Source: Streptomyces sp. AC512_CC834
Lineage (GTDB): Bacteria; Actinomycetota; Actinomycetes; Streptomycetales; Streptomycetaceae
Direction of reading: 5' to 3'
NCBI RefSeq assembly: GCF_019049325.1
Contig: NZ_JAGMUO010000097.1
Location: 577,872 to 641,871 of the forward strand
Length of the DNA stretch: 64,000 bases
Part shown: in pieces, positions 1 through 7,802 of the stretch
Position numbering within the stretch: the first letter of the stretch is position 1
How the letters are laid out: every line of letters starts with the position of its first letter
Notes under the pieces: generated by a model
Told to the model about the DNA's origin: nothing
Database searches by the model: none
Seen by the model: the letters and a program-made list of their open reading frames with translations, nothing else
Made by a program: the position numbers and the translations under genes

Positions 1-1501
1 AGGGAGCCAGGAGCGGGAAGACCACCCTGCGCAGGACGGTGCCGCTCGACGCCCCGGAGACGCGGGCCACCTCCTCCAGCCCGTGATCGAGCTGCAGCAA
101 CGCCGTCTCGATCATGCGTGAACTGCGCGGAATGTAGCGGGTGGTGAGCGCGATGATGATGATCCAGACCGTCCCGTAGACCGGGATGGGCAGGTACAGG
201 TACAGGAACAGCACCGCCACACCCAGTACGACGCTGGGGATGGCGAAGACCAGGAAGGACAGGTCGAACAGTGCCCGGCCGATGCGGCCGCCGCGCGCCG
301 AGGCCAGTGCCAGCCACAGGGCGAAGCCGGCGGTCAGGGTCGCCGTGAGCAGGCTGATCACCAGGGTGTTGACAAGTGCGTGGCTCAGACTCGGGTCGGT
401 GAAGATCTCGCCGTAGTTGGCGAGGCTGAGCCCGCCCAGGCTGTCGAGGCTGATCGGTTGGAGGAAGGGGGTCAGGCTCGTCCAGATCAGGGTCAGGACG
501 GGCACGACGATCGCGACGAACACATAGAGCGTCACGAGGGCGGCGACGGGGATACGCCATCGTCCCAGTTTCACCGGGGTGGCCCGGTAGCCTTTGCCGC
601 TCACCACCCGGAACCGGTGCGACTCGCGGGTCTGGCGTCGGTAGACGGCGATCATGACGAGGGACAGCAGGACCAGCAGCACTCCGTAGGCGCTGGCCTG
701 GCCGTAGTTGGGCAGTCCCGACGGCGGCTGCAGTGCGGCCTGGACGTAGCTGCTGAACACGAAGATCTGGTCCGGCATCCCGAGCATGGCCGGGATGGCG
801 AACTCCTCGAGCGCGATGACCACCAGCAACATGCTGGCCGCGGTGATCCCCGGCAGCGTGAGCGGCAGTACCACCTTGCGCGTCCGCGTCAGCCAGTTGG
901 CGCCCGCGGTGGCCGCCGCCTCCTCGAACTCGAGGTTGAGCCGGGCGAACATTGGCGCGAGCATCATGTACATGCCCGGCACACCGAAGATGCCGGCCAC
1001 CAGGATCATGCCGGGCAGCGAGTAGATGTCGATCGAGTAGCCGAGGGTGCGCTCGATCGCGAGGGCGATCGGGCCGTTGGCGGGGTTGGCCGCCAGCACC
1101 CAGGCCACCGCCATGACCGTGGCCGGCACGGCCATGGGGGCCAGCGTGCTCGGCGCGAGGAAACGGCGTCCGGGGATGTCGGTCCGCTCGAACAGGTAGG
1201 CCAGACTGACGCTGACGACCAGGGCCACGGCCACCGTGCCGACCACGAAGATCAGCGAGTTGAGAGCGACCTCGAGCAGGCGCTCCGAGCTGAAGATCTC
1301 GACGAAGTTGTCGAGCGTGTACCCGGCTACCTGGAAGGGCAGTTTCAACTCGCTGTCCTTGAGGCTGCTGTAGACCAGCATCCCCAGGGGAAAGAGCACG
1401 AGATAGGCGAGGATGGCGCCGATGGCGATGTTGACGCCCGCCAGAACACGGTCTCGGCGCTGAGGGCGTACGCCGGCGGAGAGCTGAGTGCCAGACTGCA
1501 T
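1..1501 (-). CDS. two-domain ABC transporter permease (iron(III)/phosphonate type), 3' end outside window
   Basis: Inner-membrane permease of a binding-protein-dependent importer. The 500 visible residues begin at ATG 1501 and run off the left edge, so the C-terminus is missing. It is two fused permease halves of the FbpB/ThiP type. The first EAA loop (EEAAATAGANW) is near residues 189-214 and ends in LPLTLPG. The second (EEVARVSGASS) is near residue 475, just before the edge. Hydrophobic segments flank each loop. It lies 89 bp downstream of the solute-binding-protein gene on the same strand, with a strong hairpin between them. The ATPase gene is expected beyond the left edge. Fe3+-type permeases also carry organic anions, and the neighbouring genes suggest a carboxylic-acid substrate rather than iron; that is inference. 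Confidence 0.9.
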   Translation of the reverse strand, partial: MQSGTQLSAGVRPQRRDRVLAGVNIAIGAILAYLVLFPLGMLVYSSLKDSELKLPFQVAGYTLDNFVEIFSSERLLEVALNSLIFVVGTVAVALVVSVSLAYLFERTDIPGRRFLAPSTLAPMAVPATVMAVAWVLAANPANGPIALAIERTLGYSIDIYSLPGMILVAGIFGVPGMYMMLAPMFARLNLEFEEAAATAGANWLTRTRKVVLPLTLPGITAASMLLVVIALEEFAIPAMLGMPDQIFVFSSYVQAALQPPSGLPNYGQASAYGVLLVLLSLVMIAVYRRQTRESHRFRVVSGKGYRATPVKLGRWRIPVAALVTLYVFVAIVVPVLTLIWTSLTPFLQPISLDSLGGLSLANYGEIFTDPSLSHALVNTLVISLLTATLTAGFALWLALASARGGRIGRALFDLSFLVFAIPSVVLGVAVLFLYLYLPIPVYGTVWIIIIALTTRYIPRSSRMIETALLQLDHGLEEVARVSGASSGTVLRRVVFPLLAP

Positions 1502-1531
1502 CGCTGAAGTCTCCAAGGGTGAGCGAAGAGT

Positions 1532-1573
1532 CCACTGCCCGCGGTGGCCCGACCGGGCGGCCGCGGGCAGTGG
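1532..1573 (-). terminator. strong hairpin between binding-protein and permease genes
   Basis: A perfect 13-bp stem (1532-1544 with 1561-1573) closes a 16-nt GC-rich loop. It lies just after the stop of the binding-protein gene and before the permease start. There is no T-run, as is usual in Streptomyces. It may be a partial terminator or an mRNA-stabilising hairpin, giving more binding protein than permease. Confidence 0.6.
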
Positions 1574-1590
1574 TGCGTCGGTGACGGCCG

Positions 1591-2688
1591 TCAGTTGACG
1601 TCGGTGCCCAAGGCCTCCTCGACCTTGGGGAAGAAGGCCGAGAACTTTTTGTACTGCTCGATGTCGGACTCGCTGAACCACTCGACACCGGCGTCGCACA
1701 AGGCGCCGATGACCGGGTTGGTGTCGGCGTTCGTACAGTCCGTCTTGGTGGGGATGACCGAGTTGTAGGTGTCGACCAGGGCGGCCTGGCCTTCTTCGGA
1801 AGCGAGGAAGGCGGTGAGCAGGCGGCCACCCGCCGGGTGCGGGGCGCCTTCGGGCACGAACAGGTAGCCCTTGTTGGCGTTGGTGGGACCCACCGGCGCG
1901 ACGGCGACCGGCGCGCCCTTGGCCCGGGCCTCCAGTACCAGGTTGATCAGGTCGGTGCCGACCGGTGTCTGGCCGGAGACGATGTTGGTGTGGGACTGCG
2001 TCGTGTTCTCGGTGTAGTGGGGCCGCGCCTTCGACAGCCTGGAGGCGTAGTCGAGACCGGCGTCGGTGCCGCGGGAGGGGTCCTGGGCCCATACGGTCAT
2101 GAAGGAGCCGCGCGACTCGACGCTGAGCTTGCCCCCGTCCCACCGCGGTCCCAGGAGGTCCTGCCAGCTCGCGGGTGCCTCCGACTCGGGCACGGCTTCG
2201 GTGTTGTACGCCCAGACCTTCGGTACGGCCCAGACGTAGACGAAGTCGTCGGCGAAGATCTGCTCGGACGGCACCTCGTAGTCCGCCCAGTTCACCTTCG
2301 CCGCCATGTCCTGCGAGGGCAGCACCGTGAGCCCGCCGGCGTTGGACACGTCGAAGCTGACGCGGTCCGCGGCCTGCTCCACATTGAGCTGTGTGACGAG
2401 GTCCGGAGCCTTCTTGTTGGTGTACTTGACCTCGATGCCGGGGTACTTCTTCTCGAAGGCGTCGATGGCCGGCCGCATCTGTGCCTCCGGTTTCGGTGCG
2501 AACCAGATCACCTCCCCCTCGCCCTTGGCCTCCTGGTACAGCGCGTCCAGGTCTTCGGCCTTCGGGGCGGGCGGCGGGCCGCCGCCGCACGCGGCCATGA
2601 AGAAGGTGATCACCAGGGCCAAGGCGGTCAGCAGGGCGGTACGGCTCCGACGCCCGGGGCGGGGCCGAACGCGGTTCACGGCGCTCAC
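1591..2688 (-). CDS. ABC transporter substrate-binding lipoprotein, family 1 (iron(III)-type fold)
   Basis: Extracellular solute-binding lipoprotein of 365 aa. The start chosen is GTG 2688, which overlaps the TGA of the upstream amidohydrolase as GTGA, indicating translational coupling; an in-frame GTG at 2679 is an alternative. The N-terminus is basic, then hydrophobic, ending in a lipobox MAAC with the lipidated cysteine near residue 34. The mature part resembles Fe3+/putrescine-type family 1 binding proteins, with an early VIWFAPKPE-like strand and a DVSNAGG segment. It is co-oriented with the permease downstream and with amidohydrolase and decarboxylase-like genes upstream, so it probably captures the substrate of this locus. 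The ligand cannot be read from sequence. Confidence 0.85.
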   Translation of the reverse strand: MSAVNRVRPRPGRRSRTALLTALALVITFFMAACGGGPPPAPKAEDLDALYQEAKGEGEVIWFAPKPEAQMRPAIDAFEKKYPGIEVKYTNKKAPDLVTQLNVEQAADRVSFDVSNAGGLTVLPSQDMAAKVNWADYEVPSEQIFADDFVYVWAVPKVWAYNTEAVPESEAPASWQDLLGPRWDGGKLSVESRGSFMTVWAQDPSRGTDAGLDYASRLSKARPHYTENTTQSHTNIVSGQTPVGTDLINLVLEARAKGAPVAVAPVGPTNANKGYLFVPEGAPHPAGGRLLTAFLASEEGQAALVDTYNSVIPTKTDCTNADTNPVIGALCDAGVEWFSESDIEQYKKFSAFFPKVEEALGTDVN

Positions 2689-3575
2689 CGCCCCTCGGCG
2701 GCGGAACCGGCGGCCGAACTGCGGGAGAGTCCGTACAGTCGTCCGGCGGTGCCGCCGGCGATCAGTTCCCGTTGGGTGGCATCGAGGGACGGCAACTGTC
2801 CCCGGACGAGTTCGGCCAGCTCGGACAGCGACCCGGCCGAGGCGGGGAAGTTCGACCCCCACATCACGTGCCCCGCGCCGAACTGCTCGATCAGCGCACG
2901 GACCAGCGGTGCCGCCGATCCGGCCTCGCGCTGCGCACGCAGCACGGCCGGCGGCGTGAGCTTGACGAAGACCCGGCCCGTCTCGCTCAGCGCGGGCACC
3001 CCGGCCGCGCCCGGGGGGTACGGCTCCGCGTCGCCCAGTCGCGGCCGGCCGGCGTGGTCGAGGATCACGGTGAGTCCCGGGTACCGCTGGAGGAGCCCGG
3101 CGAGGACGGGCGCGTGCTGGGCATGCATCTGGATGCAGACCGGCACCCGGCGCTCGGACAGGAACCGCCAGACCGGGGCCATGCGCTCGTCGTCGAGCCC
3201 GCGGCCGGGTGTCGGAACGGCGGTCGTGCCGTCGGCGGCGCGGATACGCACACCCGAGAAGCCCCGCTCGTCGATCCAGTGGTGCAGTGCGTCGACCGCC
3301 TTCTCGGAGAGGAAGTCCACCGAGCAGACCCCGCTGATGCGGTCCGCGTGCCGGGCGAGCTGATCGGCCACGTAGGTGTTGTCGAAGCCGTAGACCGTGG
3401 AGGCCTGGACGACGACGAGGTGGTCGACTCCGGCGGCGTCGGCCTGGCGCAGCAGGCCGTCGATGTCGGTGGGCCGCTCCTGTGACCAGGTGGAGCGGTG
3501 GCCGCCGAGCGGAGCAGCGGGATAGGAATCGGTGTCGGGCGAGATGATGTGGGTGTGCGTGTCGACGCTGAACAT
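2685..3575 (-). CDS. amidohydrolase family 2 protein, LigI/lactonase-like
   Basis: TIM-barrel metal-dependent hydrolase (amidohydrolase_2) of 296 aa. ATG 3575 is preferred because GAGG sits about 6 nt upstream; GTG 3579-3581 overlaps that Shine-Dalgarno. The N-terminal metal motif VDTHTH is present, LDHAGRP lies mid-barrel, and the C-terminal strand reads MWGSNFPAS. In LigI, the 2-pyrone-4,6-dicarboxylate lactonase, the last motif has Asp where this protein has Asn. The overall pattern matches lactonases of the LigI/COG3618 group. It is coupled to the binding-protein gene by a 4-bp overlap and follows a decarboxylase-like gene. The rightward arm carries a paralogue at 11477. A lactone or pyrone dicarboxylate is the likely type of substrate; the exact compound is unknown. 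Confidence 0.8.
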   Translation of the reverse strand: MFSVDTHTHIISPDTDSYPAAPLGGHRSTWSQERPTDIDGLLRQADAAGVDHLVVVQASTVYGFDNTYVADQLARHADRISGVCSVDFLSEKAVDALHHWIDERGFSGVRIRAADGTTAVPTPGRGLDDERMAPVWRFLSERRVPVCIQMHAQHAPVLAGLLQRYPGLTVILDHAGRPRLGDAEPYPPGAAGVPALSETGRVFVKLTPPAVLRAQREAGSAAPLVRALIEQFGAGHVMWGSNFPASAGSLSELAELVRGQLPSLDATQRELIAGGTAGRLYGLSRSSAAGSAAEGR

Positions 3576-3617
3576 GGGCACCTCATAACTGGTGGACGGC
3601 TCGGCGGGCGGGTGGGA

Positions 3618-4523
3618 TCAGGCGACGCCGCCGATGTGCCGGGTGAAGTCGGCCAGGAGTTCGTCCACGGTGACCGGCGTACGGATGACGTTCTGCTGGA
3701 GGGCGTAGTCGATCGCGGTCTGCAGGCCGGCGACCAGCTCGTCGCTCACCCCGGCCCGCAGGGCGCGGACGCGGGTTCCGGGCGTGGCCTCGGCGGCCTT
3801 GCGGGCCTCGATCCGGGTGCCGAACGCCTGGTAGAGCGCCGAAACCGTCCCCGGCTCGGCCTCCAGGAAGTCCCGCCGGACCGTGAGCACGTGGTTGATC
3901 GGCACCGTCCCGTGCCGGGCGCCCCACGCCTCCTCGACCTCGCGCCAGTTCGGGATGATCGGCACCAGCGGCCCCTGGGCCCCGTCCAGTGCCGGCGGGC
4001 CCAGAACTGCGGCCACGGCGTCACCGCGCTCCAGCACGTCGAGGACCCGGCCCGTCGTGCGTTCGACGTTGTCCGGCTCCACGTAGCTCGCGACGTGCGG
4101 CTCCTCGGTGGTGACCCAGGTGACGTCCTTGGCGTCGACGCCGAACTCCTCGTGCAGGATGCCGCGGACCCACAGGCCGGTTGTCTGGCTGTAGGCCCGG
4201 ACACCGACGCGTCGGCCTGTCAGGTCGGAAGGGCCGATCTCCGCCGAACCGGGCCAGCGGGTGAGTGAGTGGTGGTGGAAGTCGCCGCTCAGCGCCACCG
4301 GCAGCAGTGCGATCGGGGCTCCGGCCTCCCGGGCCTGGAGGAAGGTCGCGACCGCCAGCTCGCTGACGTCGTAGCGCAGCTCACGCACCATCGGGGCGAA
4401 CGCCTTGTAGATCGGGTCGGCCGCCGCGAGTTCGACGTCGTGTCCCTCGACGCCGAAACCGGGGTCGGCGAGGAAGGCCGTGTGCGGGTAGGACTTCACA
4501 GCGACGGACAAGGTTCTGGGCAT
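3618..4523 (-). CDS. 4,5-dihydroxyphthalate decarboxylase-like protein (paralogue 1)
   Basis: Protein of 301 aa in the 4,5-dihydroxyphthalate decarboxylase / periplasmic-binding-fold family. ATG 4523 is preceded by AGAGGAG. It starts with an SYPHTAFL segment and contains DFHHHS and the family signature GVRAYSQTTGLWVRGIL followed by an acidic FG.D segment, near residues 105-135. No signal peptide is visible, so it is probably a cytoplasmic enzyme rather than a transporter component, although databases often label this family as substrate-binding. It is the first leftward gene from the divergent promoter region. Paralogues lie at 9463 and 10419. The likely reaction type is decarboxylation of an aromatic or conjugated dicarboxylate. 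Confidence 0.75.
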   Translation of the reverse strand: MPRTLSVAVKSYPHTAFLADPGFGVEGHDVELAAADPIYKAFAPMVRELRYDVSELAVATFLQAREAGAPIALLPVALSGDFHHHSLTRWPGSAEIGPSDLTGRRVGVRAYSQTTGLWVRGILHEEFGVDAKDVTWVTTEEPHVASYVEPDNVERTTGRVLDVLERGDAVAAVLGPPALDGAQGPLVPIIPNWREVEEAWGARHGTVPINHVLTVRRDFLEAEPGTVSALYQAFGTRIEARKAAEATPGTRVRALRAGVSDELVAGLQTAIDYALQQNVIRTPVTVDELLADFTRHIGGVA

Positions 4524-4610
4524 AAGACGACTCCTCTGTTGTGTCCGAACCCGGGGAGTGCTCTGGTGCCAGTCTCTGATGGCGCGACTCGACCAACGGG
4601 TTAACGCGAA

Positions 4611-4895
4611 GTGTCTGACAGTTTCGGCCACCGTACGCCCACGATTGGGCGCCTTCAAGGTTTCCTCGGTCAGATCGTCAAACAATCCGTTTCAAGGTAG
4701 AGACGAGTGCACGCATCGGCCGCCACCTTCCGGCCACGCTTGCACCTGGCGGCCCTCACAGTGACCCGGGTTGGCTGATTGTTATACAGAATCCTCGCGC
4801 TGGAAAGAGTCACACCCAAGAAGATGCTGTTCTCATGGATGTTCTTGCCGACCCCGCGAGTCGCTGCTAGCTTGACGAGGAAAGTTGTCTAACAA
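4611..4895. promoter_or_regulatory. divergent promoter region with four GTnnnAC operator-like elements
   Basis: The 459-bp gap 4524-4982 separates the two arms of the catabolic locus and holds no gene. Four 11-bp elements share the core GTnnnAC: GTGTCTGACAG at 4611-4621, TCGTCAAACAA at 4675-4685, TTGTTATACAG at 4779-4789 and TTGTCTAACAA at 4885-4895. The last has perfect TTGT/ACAA arms. The pattern TnGTnnnACnA is the known consensus for FadR-subfamily GntR repressors; two of the four match it fully and all four keep the core. A TTGACG at 4872-4877 could be a -35 box for the rightward operon. No FadR-type gene is in the window, so the regulator would be encoded elsewhere. Confidence 0.5.
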
Positions 4896-4982
4896 TCTCG
4901 GCCCACTGACCGAGTCTCGCGAGTCCCCCGCTCTACGACGCGTGCGGAGCCATTTCAAGATCATCTAGCGAGGAACGAAGCT

Positions 4983-5549
4983 GTGATAGAGATCAACGAA
5001 GAGATCGCCGTACCGGCACCCCCGGGACGGGTGTGGGAGGTCATCTCCGACCCTGCCGAAGTGGTGTCGTGCATCTACGGCGCCGAGCTCGGCGCGTCGC
5101 ACGACGACGGCTCCTTCGACGGCACACTGGTCGTGAAGTTCGGCGCGGTGCGGGTGCGGTTCGGTGCCCGTGTCTCCCTCGACCTGGACGAAGACGCCCG
5201 GGAGGGGCGGCTCTCCGCGCGCGGCCGGGACGGTCAGGGGGCGACCCGCTTCAACGCCCAGGCGACCTTCCGGGTCGTCGAGGACCGGCCCGGCACGACA
5301 CGCGTGCACGTGGCGGGGGAAGTGAAACTCGCGGGCAGGCTGGCATCGGTGATCGAAGCGGGCGCCGGCGCCGTGGTCGGCCGGATGACCAAGGACTTCA
5401 CGGACGAGCTGGTGCGGCGCTGTGCCGGGGACACGGCGGTCGCGGCGGCGCCCGGCAAGCCGTCCCCGTGGGCACGCGTGCGTGCCTGGTGGCGACGGAT
5501 CCTTCGCAGGCCGCAGCCGGGCGGGACTCCTGGTGCCCGCGCCGAATAG
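4983..5549 (+). CDS. CoxG-like SRPBCC family protein
   Basis: Protein of 188 aa, start GTG 4983 with GAGGA upstream. Residues 1-145 match the CoxG/SRPBCC ligand-binding fold: an EEIAVPAPPGRVWEVISDP opening, a central KFGAVRVRFGARVSL strand pair, and the C-terminal helix VGRMTKDFTDEL. A basic, Trp-rich tail (WARVRAWWRRILRRP) follows. CoxG in CO dehydrogenase clusters recruits the enzyme to the membrane. Here no CO dehydrogenase is present, so it may bind a hydrophobic or aromatic intermediate. It is the first gene of the rightward operon. Its C-terminal tail coding sequence is duplicated about 334 bp downstream. Confidence 0.75.
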   Translation: MIEINEEIAVPAPPGRVWEVISDPAEVVSCIYGAELGASHDDGSFDGTLVVKFGAVRVRFGARVSLDLDEDAREGRLSARGRDGQGATRFNAQATFRVVEDRPGTTRVHVAGEVKLAGRLASVIEAGAGAVVGRMTKDFTDELVRRCAGDTAVAAAPGKPSPWARVRAWWRRILRRPQPGGTPGARAE

Positions 5550-6030
5550 CGGCCGTCTCCCGGCCCGGCCACGGACCGCACTCCCGGCGCTCATGTGGTC
5601 CGACCCGGTCACCGCGCTGGAGTACGCGACGACCGACTACGACGGGCTGGTGTTCGAGGCCGAGCACAAACCGTGGCACACCACGACGCCACGGGAGTCG
5701 CCCCTCCCCCTCACTCTCGTCCGCCTCACACCCGTCCGTCTCACGCCCGTCCGCCACGCCACGGAGGCGGAGCCCACCACGTTGTCCGGCAGGCCGTCCC
5801 TGTGGACACGTGTGCGCGGCCGGTGGCGGACCACCCACCTGCGAACAGAGCGGAGCCCCCAGTGGCACGACTGAACAGCATCATCAACGCGTTGGACGCG
5901 GGGCAGCACGCCTTCGCGGCATTCGCGTCGCCCGACCCGGCCACCGCACTCGAGTTCGCCAGGACCGACTACGACGGGCTGGTGTTCGAGGCCGAGCACA
6001 AACCGTGGGACGCCACGACGCTGCGGGACA
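5454..6030 (+). repeat. decayed tandem duplication, offset about 332-334 bp
   Basis: The segment from about 5454 to 5697 is repeated at about 5788-6030. The first unit holds the end of the CoxG-like gene plus an HpcH-aldolase-like N-terminal segment; the second holds a copy of the CoxG tail plus the real aldolase N-terminus. Long stretches are identical, for instance the DNA coding for TDYDGLVFEAEHKPW. The part between the two matching blocks is more diverged. Confidence 0.8.
5593..5874 (+). pseudogene. chimeric remnant: aldolase N-terminal fragment joined to CoxG C-terminal fragment
   Basis: A 93-codon open stretch from ATG 5593 encodes first DPVTALEYATTDYDGLVFEAEHKPW, matching the aldolase N-terminus, then a PVRLTP-type repetitive linker, then LSGRPSLWTRVRGRWR, matching the CoxG tail. 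It is the leftover between the two units of the tandem duplication. No clear ribosome binding site was seen. It overlaps the true aldolase start by 13 bp. It could still be translated as a small chimeric peptide, but a relic is more likely. Confidence 0.65.
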
Positions 6031-6716
6031 GCCTGCAGTACCTGCTCGACCGACGACGGATCTTCGAGGCCGGCACGCTCGCCCCGTCGCCCACCCCCCT
6101 CGTCCGCGTCCCCGTCAACGGCGCGGAGCAGGGCCAGTGGCACGCGAAGCAGGCCCTCGACCTCGGCGCGTACGGGATCGTGTGGCCGCACATCAGCCGA
6201 GTCGAGGAAGCGCGCAACGCCGTCGCGGCATGCCGCTATCCACGGCTGCCCGGCAGTGACCGGTTCGAGCCGGCGGGCCTGCGCGGCGACGCGCCGACGG
6301 CGGCGGCCCGTTACTGGGGCGTCTCGAACCAGGAGTACTACACCAGGGCCGACGTGTGGCCACTCGCCCCCCACGGCGAGATCCTCGTCGTGATCCAGAT
6401 CGAGGACCAGCTCGGGATCGAGAACCTTCCGGCGGTCCTCGACGAGGTGCCAGGCATCGGTCTGGTGCTCATCGGCGAAGGCGACCTCAGCCAGGAGCTC
6501 GGCGTGCCGCGTCAGCTCGACCACCCGCTGATGGTCGAGGCCAGGCGCCGCATCGTACGGATCTGCCACGAACACGGTGTCGTGGTCGGCCATCCGCACG
6601 TCACCCCGGACAACGTCCACCAGGTGCTGGACGAGGGCTATCGCTTCCTCATGTCGGCACCCGTGCGCACCTACCCCGGTCTGGAAGCGGGCCGCAAGCT
6701 CACCCGCCGCCCCTGA
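5862..6716 (+). CDS. HpcH/HpaI-type aldolase, probably class II retro-aldol enzyme
   Basis: Protein of 284 aa, start GTG 5862 with CGGAG upstream. It belongs to the HpcH/HpaI aldolase family: Mg/Mn-dependent (beta/alpha)8 enzymes that cleave 4-hydroxy-2-oxo acids to pyruvate and a second carbonyl compound. The active-site His segment FEAEHKPW is at residues 42-49. The metal-ligand Glu in IQIEDQLG is near residue 181 and the metal-ligand Asp in GEGDLS near 207, which is the usual spacing. It is followed after 24 bp by a LigJ-like hydratase whose product, 4-carboxy-4-hydroxy-2-oxoadipate, is a fitting substrate; the products would be pyruvate and oxaloacetate. That assignment rests on context. 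It is somewhat longer than typical HpaI (about 250 aa). Confidence 0.85.
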   Translation: MARLNSIINALDAGQHAFAAFASPDPATALEFARTDYDGLVFEAEHKPWDATTLRDSLQYLLDRRRIFEAGTLAPSPTPLVRVPVNGAEQGQWHAKQALDLGAYGIVWPHISRVEEARNAVAACRYPRLPGSDRFEPAGLRGDAPTAAARYWGVSNQEYYTRADVWPLAPHGEILVVIQIEDQLGIENLPAVLDEVPGIGLVLIGEGDLSQELGVPRQLDHPLMVEARRRIVRICHEHGVVVGHPHVTPDNVHQVLDEGYRFLMSAPVRTYPGLEAGRKLTRRP

Positions 6717-6740
6717 CCCGGAACATGTGGAGGACATTTC

Positions 6741-7802
6741 ATGATCATTGACTGCCACGGTCACTTCACGACCGCGCCGCCGGCCCTGGGACAGTGGCGC
6801 GCGCGCCAGATCCAGGCGTTCGAGGACTCTGGCGCGCGCGTCCGGCCCGAGGAGTTGGACATCGGTGACGACGAGATCAGGGCCGCCATCGAGCAGGGCC
6901 AACTGAAGCTGCAGCGGGAACGGGGCACCGATCTCACCCTCTTCTCCCCCGGCGCGGGAAAGATGGCCCACCACTACGGTGACGAACGGACCAGCCTGGA
7001 CTGGTCGCGCGTCAGCAACGACCTCGTCTCCCGGGTGTGCGGCCTGTTCCCGGACCGCTTCGCCGGCGTGTGCCAGCTCCCGCAGTCGCCCGGTGACGCG
7101 CTGGCCCCGTCCGTCCGCAGGTCGGCCGAGGAACTCGAGCGCTGCGTCACCGACCTCGGGTTCGTCGGCTGCCTGCTCAACCCGGACCCGTCCGACGGGT
7201 ACTGGCACGCGCCGCCGCTGACCGACCGGATCTACTACCCGCTCTACGAGAAGTTGGTGGAGCTGGACGTGCCCGCGATGGTCCACGTCGCGATGTCACG
7301 CAACCCGGCCGTCCAGGGCACCTGCGCCCACTATCTCAACGGCGACACCGCCGTCTTCATGCAACTGTGCGAGTCGGACCTGTTCAAGGACTTCCCGACG
7401 CTGCGGCTGATCCTCCCGCACGGCGGCGGCGCGGTGCCCTACCACTGGGGCCGCTACCGCGGAGTGATGCAGGACCGGGGCCGGCCACCGCTCGAAGAGG
7501 CCCTGCTGGGCAACGTCTTCTTCGACACCTGCGTGTACCACAGGCGCGGCCTCGAACTGCTGACGGACATCATTCCCGCCAAGAACGTGCTGTTCGCCTC
7601 GGAGATGATCGGCGCGGTTCGCGGCATAGACCCGGAGACCGGACACCGGTTCGACGACGTCAAGGCACTGCTGGACTCCGTCGACTCCATCGGCGACGAC
7701 GACCGGCAGGCCATCTACGGAGGCAACGCCCTGCGGGTCTTCCCGCGCCTGACGAACCGTGTCCCGGGGCTCCTCGACCAGCACAAGGAGGCCACACAGT
7801 GA
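6741..7802 (+). CDS. ligJ: 4-oxalomesaconate hydratase-like amidohydrolase (LigJ type)
   Basis: Protein of 353 aa, ATG 6741 with GGAGG upstream. It strongly resembles LigJ, the Zn-dependent hydratase of the protocatechuate 4,5-cleavage and gallate pathways that turns 4-oxalomesaconate into 4-carboxy-4-hydroxy-2-oxoadipate. The start MIIDCHGHFTTAP gives metal ligands His6 and His8, MVHVAMSRNP supplies a His near residue 181, and FASEMIGAVRGIDPETG supplies the Glu near residue 287. These correspond to the LigJ metal site as I remember it. It sits between the aldolase and the ThDP enzyme, and its stop overlaps the next start as GTGA. It is the best anchor for the function of the locus. Confidence 0.85.
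   Translation: MIIDCHGHFTTAPPALGQWRARQIQAFEDSGARVRPEELDIGDDEIRAAIEQGQLKLQRERGTDLTLFSPGAGKMAHHYGDERTSLDWSRVSNDLVSRVCGLFPDRFAGVCQLPQSPGDALAPSVRRSAEELERCVTDLGFVGCLLNPDPSDGYWHAPPLTDRIYYPLYEKLVELDVPAMVHVAMSRNPAVQGTCAHYLNGDTAVFMQLCESDLFKDFPTLRLILPHGGGAVPYHWGRYRGVMQDRGRPPLEEALLGNVFFDTCVYHRRGLELLTDIIPAKNVLFASEMIGAVRGIDPETGHRFDDVKALLDSVDSIGDDDRQAIYGGNALRVFPRLTNRVPGLLDQHKEATQ

Noticed and set aside
380..1507. Long rightward open frame (375 codons) over the left-edge permease
   Set aside because: It is antisense to a permease with clear EAA loops and helices. Its translation is His/Arg/Asp-rich with no domain, the usual shadow in high-GC DNA.
5637..7286. A 549-codon leftward frame over the aldolase and hydratase genes
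   Set aside because: It is antisense to two well-recognised enzymes and lacks any motif of its own.
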